The notes beneath the pieces are model-generated. The model saw only the letters and a list, made by a program, of their open reading frames with translations. It was not told the DNA's origin and made no database searches. From Ruminococcus sp. (GTDB taxonomy: Bacteria > Bacillota > Clostridia > Oscillospirales > Ruminococcaceae): 64,000 nt of DNA. Shown here one piece after another: positions 53,870 through 62,227 of this stretch; the first letter of the stretch is position 1; every line of letters starts with the position of its first letter. Where the stretch lies: contig JAFXSC010000022.1 in NCBI GenBank assembly GCA_017525915.1, positions 1 to 64,000 of the forward strand, given 5' to 3'. The position numbers were made by a program, and so were the translations under genes.

Positions 53870-55095
53870 TCTATAAGCCTTATCCTGTCGCTTCCGGACT
53901 GCACTGTGCCGTCCTTCAGACTGATGTACGGGGCGAATTCAACAGAATCCTTTCCATTTTCGTTTATTCTTATCTTGACATCACCGGAGATGTCGCTGTA
54001 ATTGCACTTTACGAGCACAGGCGCACCGTTATAGCTGCGGAAGATAGTGCCGCTGTCCTTGTCGTTCATGAAGTCGTAGAGCGATACCTCTACCGTTGCC
54101 TTGTCATCGGCAGGGATAACGAGATACAGCTCAGTGCCGAGGTAGGTCGAAGCGTAGTTGAGGTCTGTGATCTCGCTGACGAAGGGGAACATTTCGAGAG
54201 CGCCGGAGTTTGCGAAGAGCGTGTTGAAATACTCTTTGTCGGATTTGATATCGTTCTTGGTATCGTCGATATGTCCGATTAACATGACCGCACCGGACTG
54301 TCCTGCTTGTTTAAGCTCACTGCGGAGGGGAATATCCGGGTTCCAGATATCAGCCTTTTCGTTTATATCGACCGGCTCGCTGAGGAAGTCCTTTCCCTTT
54401 CCTGTGAAACGGTCTATGTAGTACCACGCACAGGTCGAAGCGTGACTATCGATGATATCATAGAGGTGAACGGCAACAGTGCCGGGAAGTGTCTCATCAG
54501 TGACCTCGACGAACTCAGGAACGTGGTTGAAGTGAGTGCCGTAGTAATCTGATGCTTCTGCCTTTATGCTTTCGTTGCACATAAATCTGAACGTATCCGG
54601 GTCAGCGTCCGAGAACCATGTGTACACAATCTCGCCGAAGCCTTCCTCCTTGAAGGTCACGCAGGTGTCGGAGTTCTTCGTGAAGGTGATCTTCTCCTCA
54701 TCGCCGTTCACAACAGAAGCAGCGGTTATGGTACTGCCGTCAACAGTGAAATCGTACATACTCCCAATATTGTACTCGATATCAGTGCGGAGGATAGTGC
54801 CGTTCCTGATTATGAGGAAGTCGCTGAGCTTGTCGGGAGCAGAAGCCCTGCAGCCGTACCATGCGCCGTTTTTGAGAACGCTTTGTGAAGCCGGAGCTTC
54901 TGTTGAAGCGGTAGTTTTCTCAGAGACCGGCTCGGCGGAGGTATCTTCCGGAGCGGAAGGCTCATTGCCGGTGCCGTCGGAGACAGCAGGAGCGGTGGCC
55001 GGAGAGGCATCTGATATGTCGGAATCGTTGTCCTTGCCGCAGGCTGGAAGCGCGAGCAGCAGGGCAGCAGCAATTGCAAGAGCAGGTATCTTCAT
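53860..55095 (-). CDS. Lipoprotein with Ser/Thr/Pro-rich linker, unknown
   Basis: About 411 residues. The ATG at 55095 (MKIPALAIAA) has GGAG nine bases upstream and is preferred to the ATG at 55110. The lipobox is LALPAC. A disordered acidic, Ser/Thr/Pro-rich linker (about 25-75) leads to a beta-rich domain (about 85-410) that includes NGAWYGCRASAPDKLSDFLI and YYIDRFTGKGKDF. No named family is recognised. It heads an operon of five genes (this, the small protein, surE, the frameshifted dockerin and the SH3b protein), four of them secreted or surface-linked by appearance. Confidence 0.75.
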   Translation of the reverse strand: MKIPALAIAAALLLALPACGKDNDSDISDASPATAPAVSDGTGNEPSAPEDTSAEPVSEKTTASTEAPASQSVLKNGAWYGCRASAPDKLSDFLIIRNGTILRTDIEYNIGSMYDFTVDGSTITAASVVNGDEEKITFTKNSDTCVTFKEEGFGEIVYTWFSDADPDTFRFMCNESIKAEASDYYGTHFNHVPEFVEVTDETLPGTVAVHLYDIIDSHASTCAWYYIDRFTGKGKDFLSEPVDINEKADIWNPDIPLRSELKQAGQSGAVMLIGHIDDTKNDIKSDKEYFNTLFANSGALEMFPFVSEITDLNYASTYLGTELYLVIPADDKATVEVSLYDFMNDKDSGTIFRSYNGAPVLVKCNYSDISGDVKIRINENGKDSVEFAPYISLKDGTVQSGSDRIRLIEWN

Positions 55096-55346
55096 GGTTA
55101 TCATCTCCATAATCGTGAATGGCAGTCCGCAGAAGGGGAGTGCCGGATATCATACTCAAATTATACCACTATTTTATATAAAAATCAATAACAATTCAGT
55201 TAAAAAGTGTAATTCAGCAATTAGTGACCAGTGACCGAGAACTGCGAAAAAATTTTCGCAATATTCAACGGTTTTACATTGAACGGGACCGGAATAATGC
55301 CCGTTAGTGAAAGCAGTTGCTTATTTCACGAACGGAGGAATTTAAA

Positions 55347-55955
55347 ATGGCAGAAAAAAAGTCTATGCTGGTGTATTACGATTATGAGCAGCATTTCAGT
55401 TTTCTGAGTGACGAACAGCTCGGAAAGCTGATCCGCGCAATGCTGGACTATGACAAAAGGCAGGAGCTACCGGATTTTGCGGGCGAACCTGCATTGCAGA
55501 TGTGCTTCAGCTTCATACAGGCACAGCTTGACAGGGACAGGAGCGAGTACGAAGTGCGCTGTCAGAAGAACGCTGATAACGGTAAGAAGGGCGGCAGGCC
55601 TTCAAAAAACCAAACGGTTTTTGAAGAAACCGAACGGTTTTCGGAGAAACCCAAAAAACCCGATACGGATAAGGATACAGATAAGGATACAGATAAGGAT
55701 ACAGATACGGATAAGGATAAGGATAAGGATACATCGAAGCCTTCGGCTTTGCCTTCCCCCCTCGAAACGCTCGTATATGAATACGGTAAGGAGACCGTTG
55801 ACCGCTATGTAAAACGCGTTAAAGGCTGGTACTCTGAAAAGGGAAGTGTTCCCTCCGATTTGGAAGCGACCGTCCGAAGATGGCTTGAACAGGATGCTGT
55901 AAAGCCTGTCGATCACAGAATGGACAAGTATAAGTGTATCATAAACAAATTCTGA
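55347..55955 (+). CDS. DUF6291-like protein with Lys-Asp-Thr-Asp repeats
   Basis: About 202 residues, starting at the ATG at 55347 (MAEKKSMLVYYDYEQ) with GGAGG eight bases upstream. The N-terminal region (1-85: FLSDEQLGKLIRAMLDYDKR and CFSFIQAQLDRDRSEYE) matches a domain common in phage and mobile-element replication proteins (DUF6291), including the following GKKGGRPSK. A repeat of K-D-T-D (about 108-130) links to a C-terminal helical segment (YVKRVKGWYSEKGSVPSDLE). No phage neighbours are present, so it is an orphan. Upstream 55111-55346 holds a TGCGAAAA/TTTTCGCA hairpin (55243-55260) but no gene. Confidence 0.75.
   Translation: MAEKKSMLVYYDYEQHFSFLSDEQLGKLIRAMLDYDKRQELPDFAGEPALQMCFSFIQAQLDRDRSEYEVRCQKNADNGKKGGRPSKNQTVFEETERFSEKPKKPDTDKDTDKDTDKDTDTDKDKDKDTSKPSALPSPLETLVYEYGKETVDRYVKRVKGWYSEKGSVPSDLEATVRRWLEQDAVKPVDHRMDKYKCIINKF
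55662..55733. repeat. Six-base-unit tandem repeat inside the DUF6291-like gene
   Basis: Units GATAAG, GATACA and GATACG follow each other about twelve times, coding alternating Asp-Lys and Asp-Thr. The six-base period keeps the frame, so length changes would alter the linker without breaking the gene. Confidence 0.8.
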
Positions 55956-56017
55956 CTATATGCAAAAACCTCCGGAGGCTGTATTTCGCCATTCCGGAGG
56001 GGGCATACAAAACAAAA

Positions 56018-56041
56018 CGCGTCCCACATATGTGAGACGCG
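56018..56041 (-). terminator. Terminator of tRNA-Thr
   Basis: A 12-base stem with one mismatch (56018-56029 with 56030-56041), followed on the minus strand by TTTTGTTTTG. Confidence 0.8.
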
Positions 56042-56044
56042 ATA

Positions 56045-56120
56045 TGGAGCTGATGATCGGACTTGAACCGACGACCTACGCCTTACCAAGGCGTTGCGCT
56101 ACCGACTGTGCCACATCAGC
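56045..56120 (-). tRNA. tRNA-Thr (anticodon GGT)
   Basis: Acceptor stem GCTGATG/CATCAGC, anticodon stem ACGCC/GGCGT, loop TTGGTAA with anticodon GGT at 56087-56085, T arm with GGTTCAAGTCC, encoded CCA (56047-56045). It decodes ACC and ACT. Confidence 0.95.
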
Positions 56121-56132
56121 ACCAACATATAA

Positions 56133-56161
56133 ATTATACATCAAACGAATGCGGTTGTCAA
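56133..56161 (-). promoter_or_regulatory. Promoter of tRNA-Thr
   Basis: TTGACA (56161-56156), 17 bases, TATAAT (56138-56133) on the minus strand: perfect consensus. Confidence 0.9.
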
Positions 56162-56551
56162 TAGTTATAGAATATTTTTTTGTTTTAATTATATAGTTCT
56201 CCTGCACGATAAATTTCCCGTCAGCAAAAACGTTTCCGTAAGCTGTACCGTTCACGGATAAAGACACGGTAAGTCCGGCAGGTAAAAGGAAATGTCACAC
56301 AGTACGGCTGCACGGCAATCTCCAATAAAAAATGCAGTCGGTTTACCGTTCAAAGCTAACCGAATACATACACAATATGATTAAGCACGATGAGAACTTT
56401 CACTGCTTACCGTGCTAATATTCTATCACAATACAAAACAATTGTCAAGTACGGCGGCAATGTCCTGATGTACCCAGCCGTTCACAGTGCGGACATCGGC
56501 ACACGCCGCTGATGGTACAGCAATTGCATCTGCGTACGGTTTCTCAGAGAC
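56162..56551. other. Gene-free stretch
   Basis: About 390 bases with no convincing gene. A short minus-strand frame (about 56190-56290, LTVSLSVNGTAYGNVF) and another near 56470-56500 look protein-like but are broken by stops and lack starts. They may be remains of a lost gene. No tRNA or repeat is seen. Confidence 0.5.
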
Positions 56552-56580
56552 TTGATTTCTCAGGGGGAATGATGTATAAT
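56552..56580 (+). promoter_or_regulatory. Promoter of the Nudix-recombinase pair
   Basis: TTGATT (56552-56557), 17 bases, TATAAT (56575-56580). Confidence 0.75.
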
Positions 56581-56610
56581 GAAATCAACAGCAATGTTGA
56601 AGTCACGCAC

Positions 56611-56644
56611 AAAGTTGCACCAAATGAAAGTTTGGTGCAACTTT
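56611..56644. repeat. 14-bp inverted repeat in the Nudix leader
   Basis: AAAGTTGCACCAAA (56611-56624) and TTTGGTGCAACTTT (56631-56644) are perfect inverted copies around TGAAAG. It lies in the transcribed leader, before the AAGGAGG of the Nudix gene. No T-run follows, so it is not a normal terminator. A third copy lies at 58176-58189. Confidence 0.85.
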
Positions 56645-56667
56645 AGATACATATTAAGGAGGCCGCT

Positions 56668-57186
56668 ATGAAAAGACTGTTTACTATGGACCTCATGGAC
56701 TATCCCGAAGGTTTGCCGCGTTTCCGGCGCCCGTCTGTCCGTGCTGTTATAATGGCCGGTGCAGGTATCGCTATGGTACACAGCAAGAAGTTCGATTACT
56801 ATAAATTTCCAGGCGGCGGCATTGAGTCCGGCGAAGATCACGTTCAGGCACTCGTTCGTGAGGTGCGCGAAGAAACCGGTCTGAGCGTGATACCGGATAC
56901 CGTCCGCGAACTTGGAAGCGTTCTGCGTGTACAGCTCAGCCAGTACGCTGCCGATACTGTCTTCGAGCAGGAAAATTACTATTACGTCTGCGAGGTCACA
57001 GGTTCGTCCGGTATACAGTCACTTGACGACTATGAGTTTGACGAGGGCTTCAAGCTTGAATACATTACACCGCAGACTGCTATTGATGTCAACCGTACTC
57101 ATGACCACAGCGGCTATGACCCTCAGCTAGTCGAACGCGAGGCTCTTGTGCTTGAATACATTATGAATAATCCGGTGATACTATGA
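56668..57186 (+). CDS. Nudix hydrolase
   Basis: 172 residues. The Nudix box GX5EX7REUXEEXGU is exact: GGIESGEDHVQALVREVREETGL. These enzymes hydrolyse nucleoside diphosphates linked to another moiety. The pieces before and after (VRAVIMAGAGIAMVHS, YYYVCEVTGSSG) fit the family but do not fix the substrate. AAGGAGG precedes the ATG by six bases. The stop overlaps the start of the recombinase gene by four bases (ATGA), so the two are translated together. Confidence 0.9.
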   Translation: MKRLFTMDLMDYPEGLPRFRRPSVRAVIMAGAGIAMVHSKKFDYYKFPGGGIESGEDHVQALVREVREETGLSVIPDTVRELGSVLRVQLSQYAADTVFEQENYYYVCEVTGSSGIQSLDDYEFDEGFKLEYITPQTAIDVNRTHDHSGYDPQLVEREALVLEYIMNNPVIL

Positions 57187-58172
57187 ATAATTATAACACT
57201 CCGGACAATCCGGAATTTCTGAACGATTACCTTGTACATATTAAAATAGTGCAGCTCCTCTCAGAGCGCACCATACAGGAATACTACCTTGATATCCGCC
57301 TTTTTCTGAGGTTTATCATCTTTTCAAAGTCCGGCTCTGATGCCGCTCCGGAGGACATCGACATATCCGGCATGAAGCCCTCAGACCTCCGTGATATCTC
57401 GGTTGCTGATATCTATAATTTCGTATTTTATACATCTGACGAGCGCAGTAACGCTGACAAAGCGCGTTACCGCAAAATATCGTCCCTGCGGAGCTTTTTC
57501 AAATATCTCGAAAAGGTCGCCCATATTATCGACAAGGACCCCATGCTCGATATCGACGTACCTGTGCCGAAAAAGGCGCTCCCGAAGTTCCTTTCGCTTA
57601 AAGAAAGTCTCCGTCTTCTCGAAGCTGCCGGAAGCACGGACTCCCGCCGCGATTACTGCATCATCACGCTGTTTCTCAACTGCGGAATGCGTCTGAGCGA
57701 GCTTGTCGGCATCAATATAAAGGATATCGACTTCTACGAGAACCGTCTGAAGGTACTCGGCAAGGGCAATAAGGAGCGCATGGTGTACCTCAATAATGCC
57801 TGCGTTGATGCTCTCAACAGCTATCTTGAAGTGCGCCGCGATAATCTCAAGGCAAAGGACGAGCCTGCGCTGTTTATAAGCAACCAGAACAAGCGTATCT
57901 CGAAGCGCAGAGTTCAGCAGATAGTGGAAAGCTCCATACAGGCAGCCGGTCTTGACGGCAAGGGTATAACCACCCACAAGCTCCGCCATACAGCCGCTAC
58001 ACTGATGTACCAGTACGGTGACGCGGACGTCCTCACCCTAAAGGAACTGCTCGGTCACGCCAATATTTCCACAACGGAGATATATACCCACCTCAATAAC
58101 GAGAACGTCCGGAATGCTGTTGAAAGCAACCCCCTTGCGAATATAAAAAACGATCACTCGGACAAGGAATAA
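57183..58172 (+). CDS. XerC/D-type tyrosine recombinase
   Basis: 329 residues. The N-terminal core-binding domain (about 8-115) has LSERTIQEYYLDIRLFLRFI. Catalytic residues are all visible: Arg in NCGMRLSELVGI, Lys in GKGNKERMVYL, His-x-x-Arg in THKLRHTAATLM, His in LLGHANISTTE and Tyr in EIYTHL. This could be a housekeeping Xer enzyme resolving chromosome dimers or a mobile-element integrase. The size and motifs favour Xer, but the flanking 14-bp repeats raise the second option. It is cotranscribed with the Nudix gene. Confidence 0.9.
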   Translation: MNNYNTPDNPEFLNDYLVHIKIVQLLSERTIQEYYLDIRLFLRFIIFSKSGSDAAPEDIDISGMKPSDLRDISVADIYNFVFYTSDERSNADKARYRKISSLRSFFKYLEKVAHIIDKDPMLDIDVPVPKKALPKFLSLKESLRLLEAAGSTDSRRDYCIITLFLNCGMRLSELVGINIKDIDFYENRLKVLGKGNKERMVYLNNACVDALNSYLEVRRDNLKAKDEPALFISNQNKRISKRRVQQIVESSIQAAGLDGKGITTHKLRHTAATLMYQYGDADVLTLKELLGHANISTTEIYTHLNNENVRNAVESNPLANIKNDHSDKE

Positions 58173-58175
58173 ATA

Positions 58176-58189
58176 TTTGGTGCAACTTT
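58176..58189 (+). repeat. Third copy of the 14-bp repeat after the recombinase
   Basis: TTTGGTGCAACTTT is identical to 56631-56644 and starts four bases after the recombinase stop codon. Confidence 0.85.
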
Positions 58190-58204
58190 TGCCTCAAAAA
58201 ATAC

Positions 58205-58246
58205 AAGCCTGAAAGCAGTATATCGCTGTTCTCAGGCTTTTTCTTT
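58205..58246. terminator. Bidirectional terminator
   Basis: AAGCCTGA (58205-58212) pairs with TCAGGCTT (58232-58239), with an inner AGCAGT/GCTGTT-like pairing. T-runs follow on the plus strand (TTTTTCTTT) and on the minus strand (GTATTTTTTG). It serves the recombinase operon and the converging asnB-pyrB operon. Confidence 0.85.
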
Positions 58247-58439
58247 ATATTATGCTGTACTTTAACACGAGGAGCGCTGCTGCGGCTGCAAAACCGAGCA
58301 TAACATTGCCGCACTTTTTCGTCTGCTCGATAGCGTCTGGATCGTCACGCTTGTCCTCTCTTATCAGGAGCTGCGGTGAGACCTTCATAATGACAGCTAA
58401 CAGGATAAAAACTATAAATGCTATAAATCCGATGCTCAT
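58245..58439 (-). CDS. Small two-segment membrane protein
   Basis: 64 residues. Two membrane helices (about 3-22 and 45-62) are joined by a charged loop (REDKRDDPDAIEQTKKCG). GGAGGAG lies just before the ATG. It is 13 bases after pyrB on the same strand, so it belongs to that operon. No function is recognised. Confidence 0.65.
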   Translation of the reverse strand: MSIGFIAFIVFILLAVIMKVSPQLLIREDKRDDPDAIEQTKKCGNVMLGFAAAAALLVLKYSII

Positions 58440-58452
58440 ACTCTCCTCCGCC

Positions 58453-59535
58453 TTATATCAGCTTTCTCTCGTCGCAGTATTCGCATTCGAGAAGCGTTTC
58501 GTCACCGCTCGAACGGAAGCTCTTTGGCAGGTAATGCTCGTGGTTGGTTATGCACTTCGGATTGTCGCAGCAGACCTTGTTGTAGACTCTGCCCTTCAAT
58601 GTTTCGGACGGCTTTTTGTCGCGGAGTATAGTCAGTATCAGCGCCATTCTCACGAATACACCGTACTTTGCCTGTGTGAAATACTTTGCCCTGTCGTCAT
58701 CGTCAACGTCAACAGTTATCTCGTCAACTCTCGGCAGCGGGTGCATAACTATCATATCGCGCTTGGCAAGCTGCATCTTCCGGCTGTCGAGGACGTATGT
58801 ATTCTTTTGTGCGAGATAGTCCTCACGGCTTGCAAAGCGTTCCTGCTGTATTCTCGTCATATAGAGAACGTCGAGGTCACCGATAGCCTCTTCGATGGTA
58901 TCGACCTCTGTGAAGGTGCTGCCGTTCGCTTTTATGATATCCTTGATATAAGCCGGCATTCTCAGTTCGGGCGTTGAAATGAACACGAATTTATTGTCCT
59001 TGAACATACTCAGTGCCTTGCAGAGCGAGTGTACCGTTCTGCCGTTGATGAGGTCTCCGCACATTCCGACAGTAAGTCCGGAAAGGCGCTTCTTTTCGAT
59101 TTTGAGCGTGAGAAGGTCGGTGAGGGTCTGGGTCGGGTGAAGGTGTCCCCCGTCCCCTGCGTTTATAACGGGACACTCAGCCGTGAGCGAGGCAGCCTTT
59201 GCGGCGCCTGCGATAGGGTGACGTATCACAAGAACATCTGCATAGCTGCTGACTATCTTGGTGGTATCCTTTATCGTTTCGCCCTTTGAAACTGAAGAAT
59301 TCATGGGGTTGTCGAAGCCGATTATCTTTCCGCCGAGCCTTATCATAGCGGTCTGGAAGGACATCTGGGTACGGGTCGAGGGCTCATAGAATAGCGTTGC
59401 CATGACCTTTCCGTCGCACTCATGTGCGAACTTTTCCGGCTCGCGGCGTATCTCCTCGCCGAGCTCGACAACTCCCTTCCACCATGAAACGGGATAGTCA
59501 CTCAGATCAATAAGATGCTGATATTCCGAACGCAT
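58453..59535 (-). CDS. pyrB: Aspartate carbamoyltransferase with PyrI-like zinc tail
   Basis: 360 residues. It joins carbamoyl phosphate to aspartate, the committed pyrimidine step. The catalytic chain (about 1-315) shows STRTQMSFQTAMIRLGG (carbamoyl-phosphate site), GDGGHLHPTQTLTDLLT and MHPLPRVDEI. The last 45 residues hold Cys323-x4-Cys328-x22-Cys351-x2-Cys354, matching the zinc site of the separate regulatory chain PyrI (C-x4-C-x23-C-x2-C). The nucleotide-binding allosteric domain of PyrI is absent. So a structural zinc module is fused to the catalytic chain. AGGAGG precedes the ATG. It lies in an operon with asnB and an HD protein. Confidence 0.95.
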   Translation of the reverse strand: MRSEYQHLIDLSDYPVSWWKGVVELGEEIRREPEKFAHECDGKVMATLFYEPSTRTQMSFQTAMIRLGGKIIGFDNPMNSSVSKGETIKDTTKIVSSYADVLVIRHPIAGAAKAASLTAECPVINAGDGGHLHPTQTLTDLLTLKIEKKRLSGLTVGMCGDLINGRTVHSLCKALSMFKDNKFVFISTPELRMPAYIKDIIKANGSTFTEVDTIEEAIGDLDVLYMTRIQQERFASREDYLAQKNTYVLDSRKMQLAKRDMIVMHPLPRVDEITVDVDDDDRAKYFTQAKYGVFVRMALILTILRDKKPSETLKGRVYNKVCCDNPKCITNHEHYLPKSFRSSGDETLLECEYCDERKLI

Positions 59536-59566
59536 ATTTTTACCTCCTGATGATTTTATAATCTTA

Positions 59567-60235
59567 TCACAGCACTCTGCTGCCGTTTATTATCATGCCG
59601 AAGCTGACGTTGAGATACTCCGAAGCCCTTCTGCAAAGCAGCATACGGTCGAGGAATATCTCGAAATACTCGATGACCGGCGATATCGAGGTGTCTATCG
59701 AGAGGTCGAGCAGTATCGTCTTTTTGTCGTCAGTAAGGCTTACGGACGAACGCTCAACGGCATAGTTCACCCTGTCGTGGATATCGAAGGTGAGAAGGTC
59801 GGTATTGCGTACTCTCGAACGCCGTACATCGGTCTTGTCGCCGATTATGAGCGCCGCAGAAATGGGGTCGAGCGGCTGACCGGTACCCTCATCGTGGTTG
59901 CCTATCGCTGAGATTATCGAGCAGATCTCCGAAGCCGGCATACTGAGGTTGTCGAGAAGCCTGAACGCCATGACAGCGCCGCTCTGAGCGTGGTCGATGC
60001 GGTTTATAACGTTGCCGATATCGTGCATCATGGAGGCTATCTTTGCAAGCTCGATAGTCCTCTCGTCGTAGCCGAGGGTGGTGAGTATCATGCTCGATGT
60101 CGCCGCGACACGTTCAACGTGCGCGAAGGAATGCTCCGTATATCCGAGAGCCTCGAGGGCACTGTCCGCACGGCGGATATACTCCATGATATCGGGGTTC
60201 TGCTTGATGTATTTGTATGTTACGATTGTAGCCAT
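59567..60235 (-). CDS. HD-domain phosphohydrolase
   Basis: About 222 residues. The ATG at 60235 (MATIVTYKYIKQ) follows AGAGG by four bases; the longer reading from 60310 would overlap asnB. HD-superfamily metal motifs are HSFAHVERVA, MMHDIGNVIN, HAQSG and ISAIGNHDEGTG, followed by ALIIGDKTD. Such enzymes hydrolyse phosphoester bonds in nucleotides; the C-terminal third is family-specific. It lies between asnB (11 bases away) and pyrB (31 bases away), which suggests but does not prove a nucleotide-related role. Confidence 0.85.
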   Translation of the reverse strand: MATIVTYKYIKQNPDIMEYIRRADSALEALGYTEHSFAHVERVAATSSMILTTLGYDERTIELAKIASMMHDIGNVINRIDHAQSGAVMAFRLLDNLSMPASEICSIISAIGNHDEGTGQPLDPISAALIIGDKTDVRRSRVRNTDLLTFDIHDRVNYAVERSSVSLTDDKKTILLDLSIDTSISPVIEYFEIFLDRMLLCRRASEYLNVSFGMIINGSRVL

Positions 60236-60246
60236 ATTACCTCTTT

Positions 60247-62118
60247 TCAGTATGCGCCGTTGTTCTCGAAGAAGACCTTGTACCAGACGAGGAAGGAGAA
60301 TACCGTCCATATCTTGCGGCTGTTGTCAGCCTTGCCGGCACGGTGGTCGTCAAGGAGCTTTATGAGCGGTTCCTTGTTGAAGAATTTCAGTGAAGCCTCG
60401 CTGGTGAAGGCATTTCTGACGGTGGTGTAATACTTATCCTCCTTGAGCCATACCCTTATCGGAACGGGGAAGCCGAGCTTCTTCTTTGCGGCGGTATCAG
60501 CCGTTTCCTTCGGAGTATCGCGCTTTGCGGCAAGTCTCATCGCATACTTGGTGATGTATTTCGTGTCCTTGGTGGACTTGTCATGCGTTACCCTGTACCT
60601 TGTGGGTATCTGCTCGGCGAGCTTCATTATCTCCTTGTCGAGGAACGGCACTCTGAGTTCAAGGGAGTTCGCCATGCTCATTCTGTCGGCTTTCAGGAGG
60701 ATATCGCCTGCCATCCACATATGGAGGTCGAGGTACTGCATCTTTGTTACGTCGTCCTTGCCGGAGACTCTGTCGTAATACTTCTTTGTTAGTACAGACG
60801 GGTCGGGCGCACTTGTCGTGATCTTCAGTATGGATTTTCTCTGTTCGGGCGTGAAGATGTAGGCGTTGCCGATAAACCTCTCCTCAACGTCTCTGCCCTT
60901 GCGGACGAAGAAGTTCACTCCCCTCTTGGCAGGGAGCTTTGAAGCGACCTTCCCCACTCCCCTTCTGAACATTCTCGGAAGCTTGTCGTAGAGCGTGCCG
61001 TCGGGGTCGCTGTAAACGTTATAGCCGCCGAATATCTCATCGGCTCCCTCACCGGAGAGGACAACCTTTACTCTTTCGGAGGCGATATTGCAGACGAAAT
61101 ACAGTGCGACCGCGGAGGGGTCAGCGAGGGGTTCGTCCATGTGGTACTGTATCTTCGGGAGGATGCCCCAGTATTCCTCGGGGGTGATGACTTTGCTGGT
61201 GTTCTCCTTGCCGATAGCTTTGGAGAAGCGCTTTGCGAAGCCTATCTCGTTGTATTTCTCATCGGTGCCGAAGCCGACCGTGAAGGTCTTGTCAACGTTT
61301 GCGACTGCTGCCACATAGCTTGAATCTACACCGCTCGAAAGGAATGAGCCGACCTCTACATCGGCTATCTTATGAGCTTTTACTGAATCGTGCATGGTAT
61401 CGGAAATCCTGTCCGCCCACTGGTCGAGCGAAGGCTTTTCGTCCGCGCGGAAGTGGATGTCCCAGTAGCGCTTTATGCTGAGCTTACCGTCTTTGTATAT
61501 GAAGAAATGTGCAGGCTGGAGCCTGAATACGCCCTTGAAGAAGGTCTCGTCAGCCGGTGAATACTGGAACGTGAGGTAGTTCTCGAGCGCGTCGGTATTG
61601 AGTTCCTTTGTGAAATCGGGGTGCGGCAGGAAGCTCTTTATCTCCGAGCCGAACATGAAGGTGCCGTTCATCTGTGCGTAGTACATCGGCTTGATGCCGA
61701 AGAAGTCTCTTGCACCGAAAAGCTCCTTCTTATTCTTGTCCCAGATGACGAACGAGAACATTCCGCGGAGCATACCGAGGAGCTTTGTTCCGTACTCCTC
61801 ATAGCCGTGAATGAGCACCTCAGTGTCGGTATTGGTCCTGAAAACGTGACCGGCAGCGGTGAGCCTTTCCCTTATCACAGCGTAGTTGTATATCTCGCCG
61901 TTGAATATTATGACGAGTGAGCCGTCCTCATTGAAGATAGGCTGGTCGCCCTGAGAAGAAATATCGATGATGCTGAGCCTGCGGTGTCCAAGCGCGATGT
62001 CGCCGTCAACATACTTTCCCTCTGCATCGGGACCTCTGTGACGTATCCTGTCCATCATTTTTCCGAGTATCTCACCCGAATTATTGTCTGTATTCGTAAA
62101 ACCAACTATTCCGCACAT
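60247..62118 (-). CDS. asnB: Asparagine synthase, glutamine-hydrolysing (623 aa)
   Basis: 623 residues, the longer Bacillus AsnB/AsnO-like type. Cys2 (MCGIVGFTNTD) is the glutaminase nucleophile; HRGPDAEGKYVDGD and FNGEIYNYAVIRE follow. The synthetase site is FLSSGVDSSYVAAV (the usual SGGxDS is SSGVDS here) with LSGEGADEIFGGY and LELRVPFLD. It is a second asparagine synthase beside 33294. It has its own consensus promoter and heads the asnB-HD-pyrB-small membrane protein operon. Confidence 0.95.
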   Translation of the reverse strand: MCGIVGFTNTDNNSGEILGKMMDRIRHRGPDAEGKYVDGDIALGHRRLSIIDISSQGDQPIFNEDGSLVIIFNGEIYNYAVIRERLTAAGHVFRTNTDTEVLIHGYEEYGTKLLGMLRGMFSFVIWDKNKKELFGARDFFGIKPMYYAQMNGTFMFGSEIKSFLPHPDFTKELNTDALENYLTFQYSPADETFFKGVFRLQPAHFFIYKDGKLSIKRYWDIHFRADEKPSLDQWADRISDTMHDSVKAHKIADVEVGSFLSSGVDSSYVAAVANVDKTFTVGFGTDEKYNEIGFAKRFSKAIGKENTSKVITPEEYWGILPKIQYHMDEPLADPSAVALYFVCNIASERVKVVLSGEGADEIFGGYNVYSDPDGTLYDKLPRMFRRGVGKVASKLPAKRGVNFFVRKGRDVEERFIGNAYIFTPEQRKSILKITTSAPDPSVLTKKYYDRVSGKDDVTKMQYLDLHMWMAGDILLKADRMSMANSLELRVPFLDKEIMKLAEQIPTRYRVTHDKSTKDTKYITKYAMRLAAKRDTPKETADTAAKKKLGFPVPIRVWLKEDKYYTTVRNAFTSEASLKFFNKEPLIKLLDDHRAGKADNSRKIWTVFSFLVWYKVFFENNGAY

Positions 62119-62146
62119 AGTCTTAGCCTCCTTACTCTAATAGATT

Positions 62147-62175
62147 ATTATACTACATCTTACAGATTTTTGCAA
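62147..62175 (-). promoter_or_regulatory. Promoter of the asnB-pyrB operon
   Basis: TTGCAA (62175-62170), 17 bases, TATAAT (62152-62147) on the minus strand. The leader is only about 20 bases, so no pyrimidine (PyrR) attenuator can fit before asnB. Confidence 0.85.
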
Positions 62176-62227
62176 CATCAACAGCAAAATTTCTTTGCAT
62201 TTTTTTACACAAACGCCGCTCTTGTTC

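Noticed and set aside
56076-56267. A 63-codon minus-strand frame running into tRNA-Thr
   Set aside because: Its end is the tRNA gene and its start lacks a ribosome site. At most it contains debris of a lost gene.
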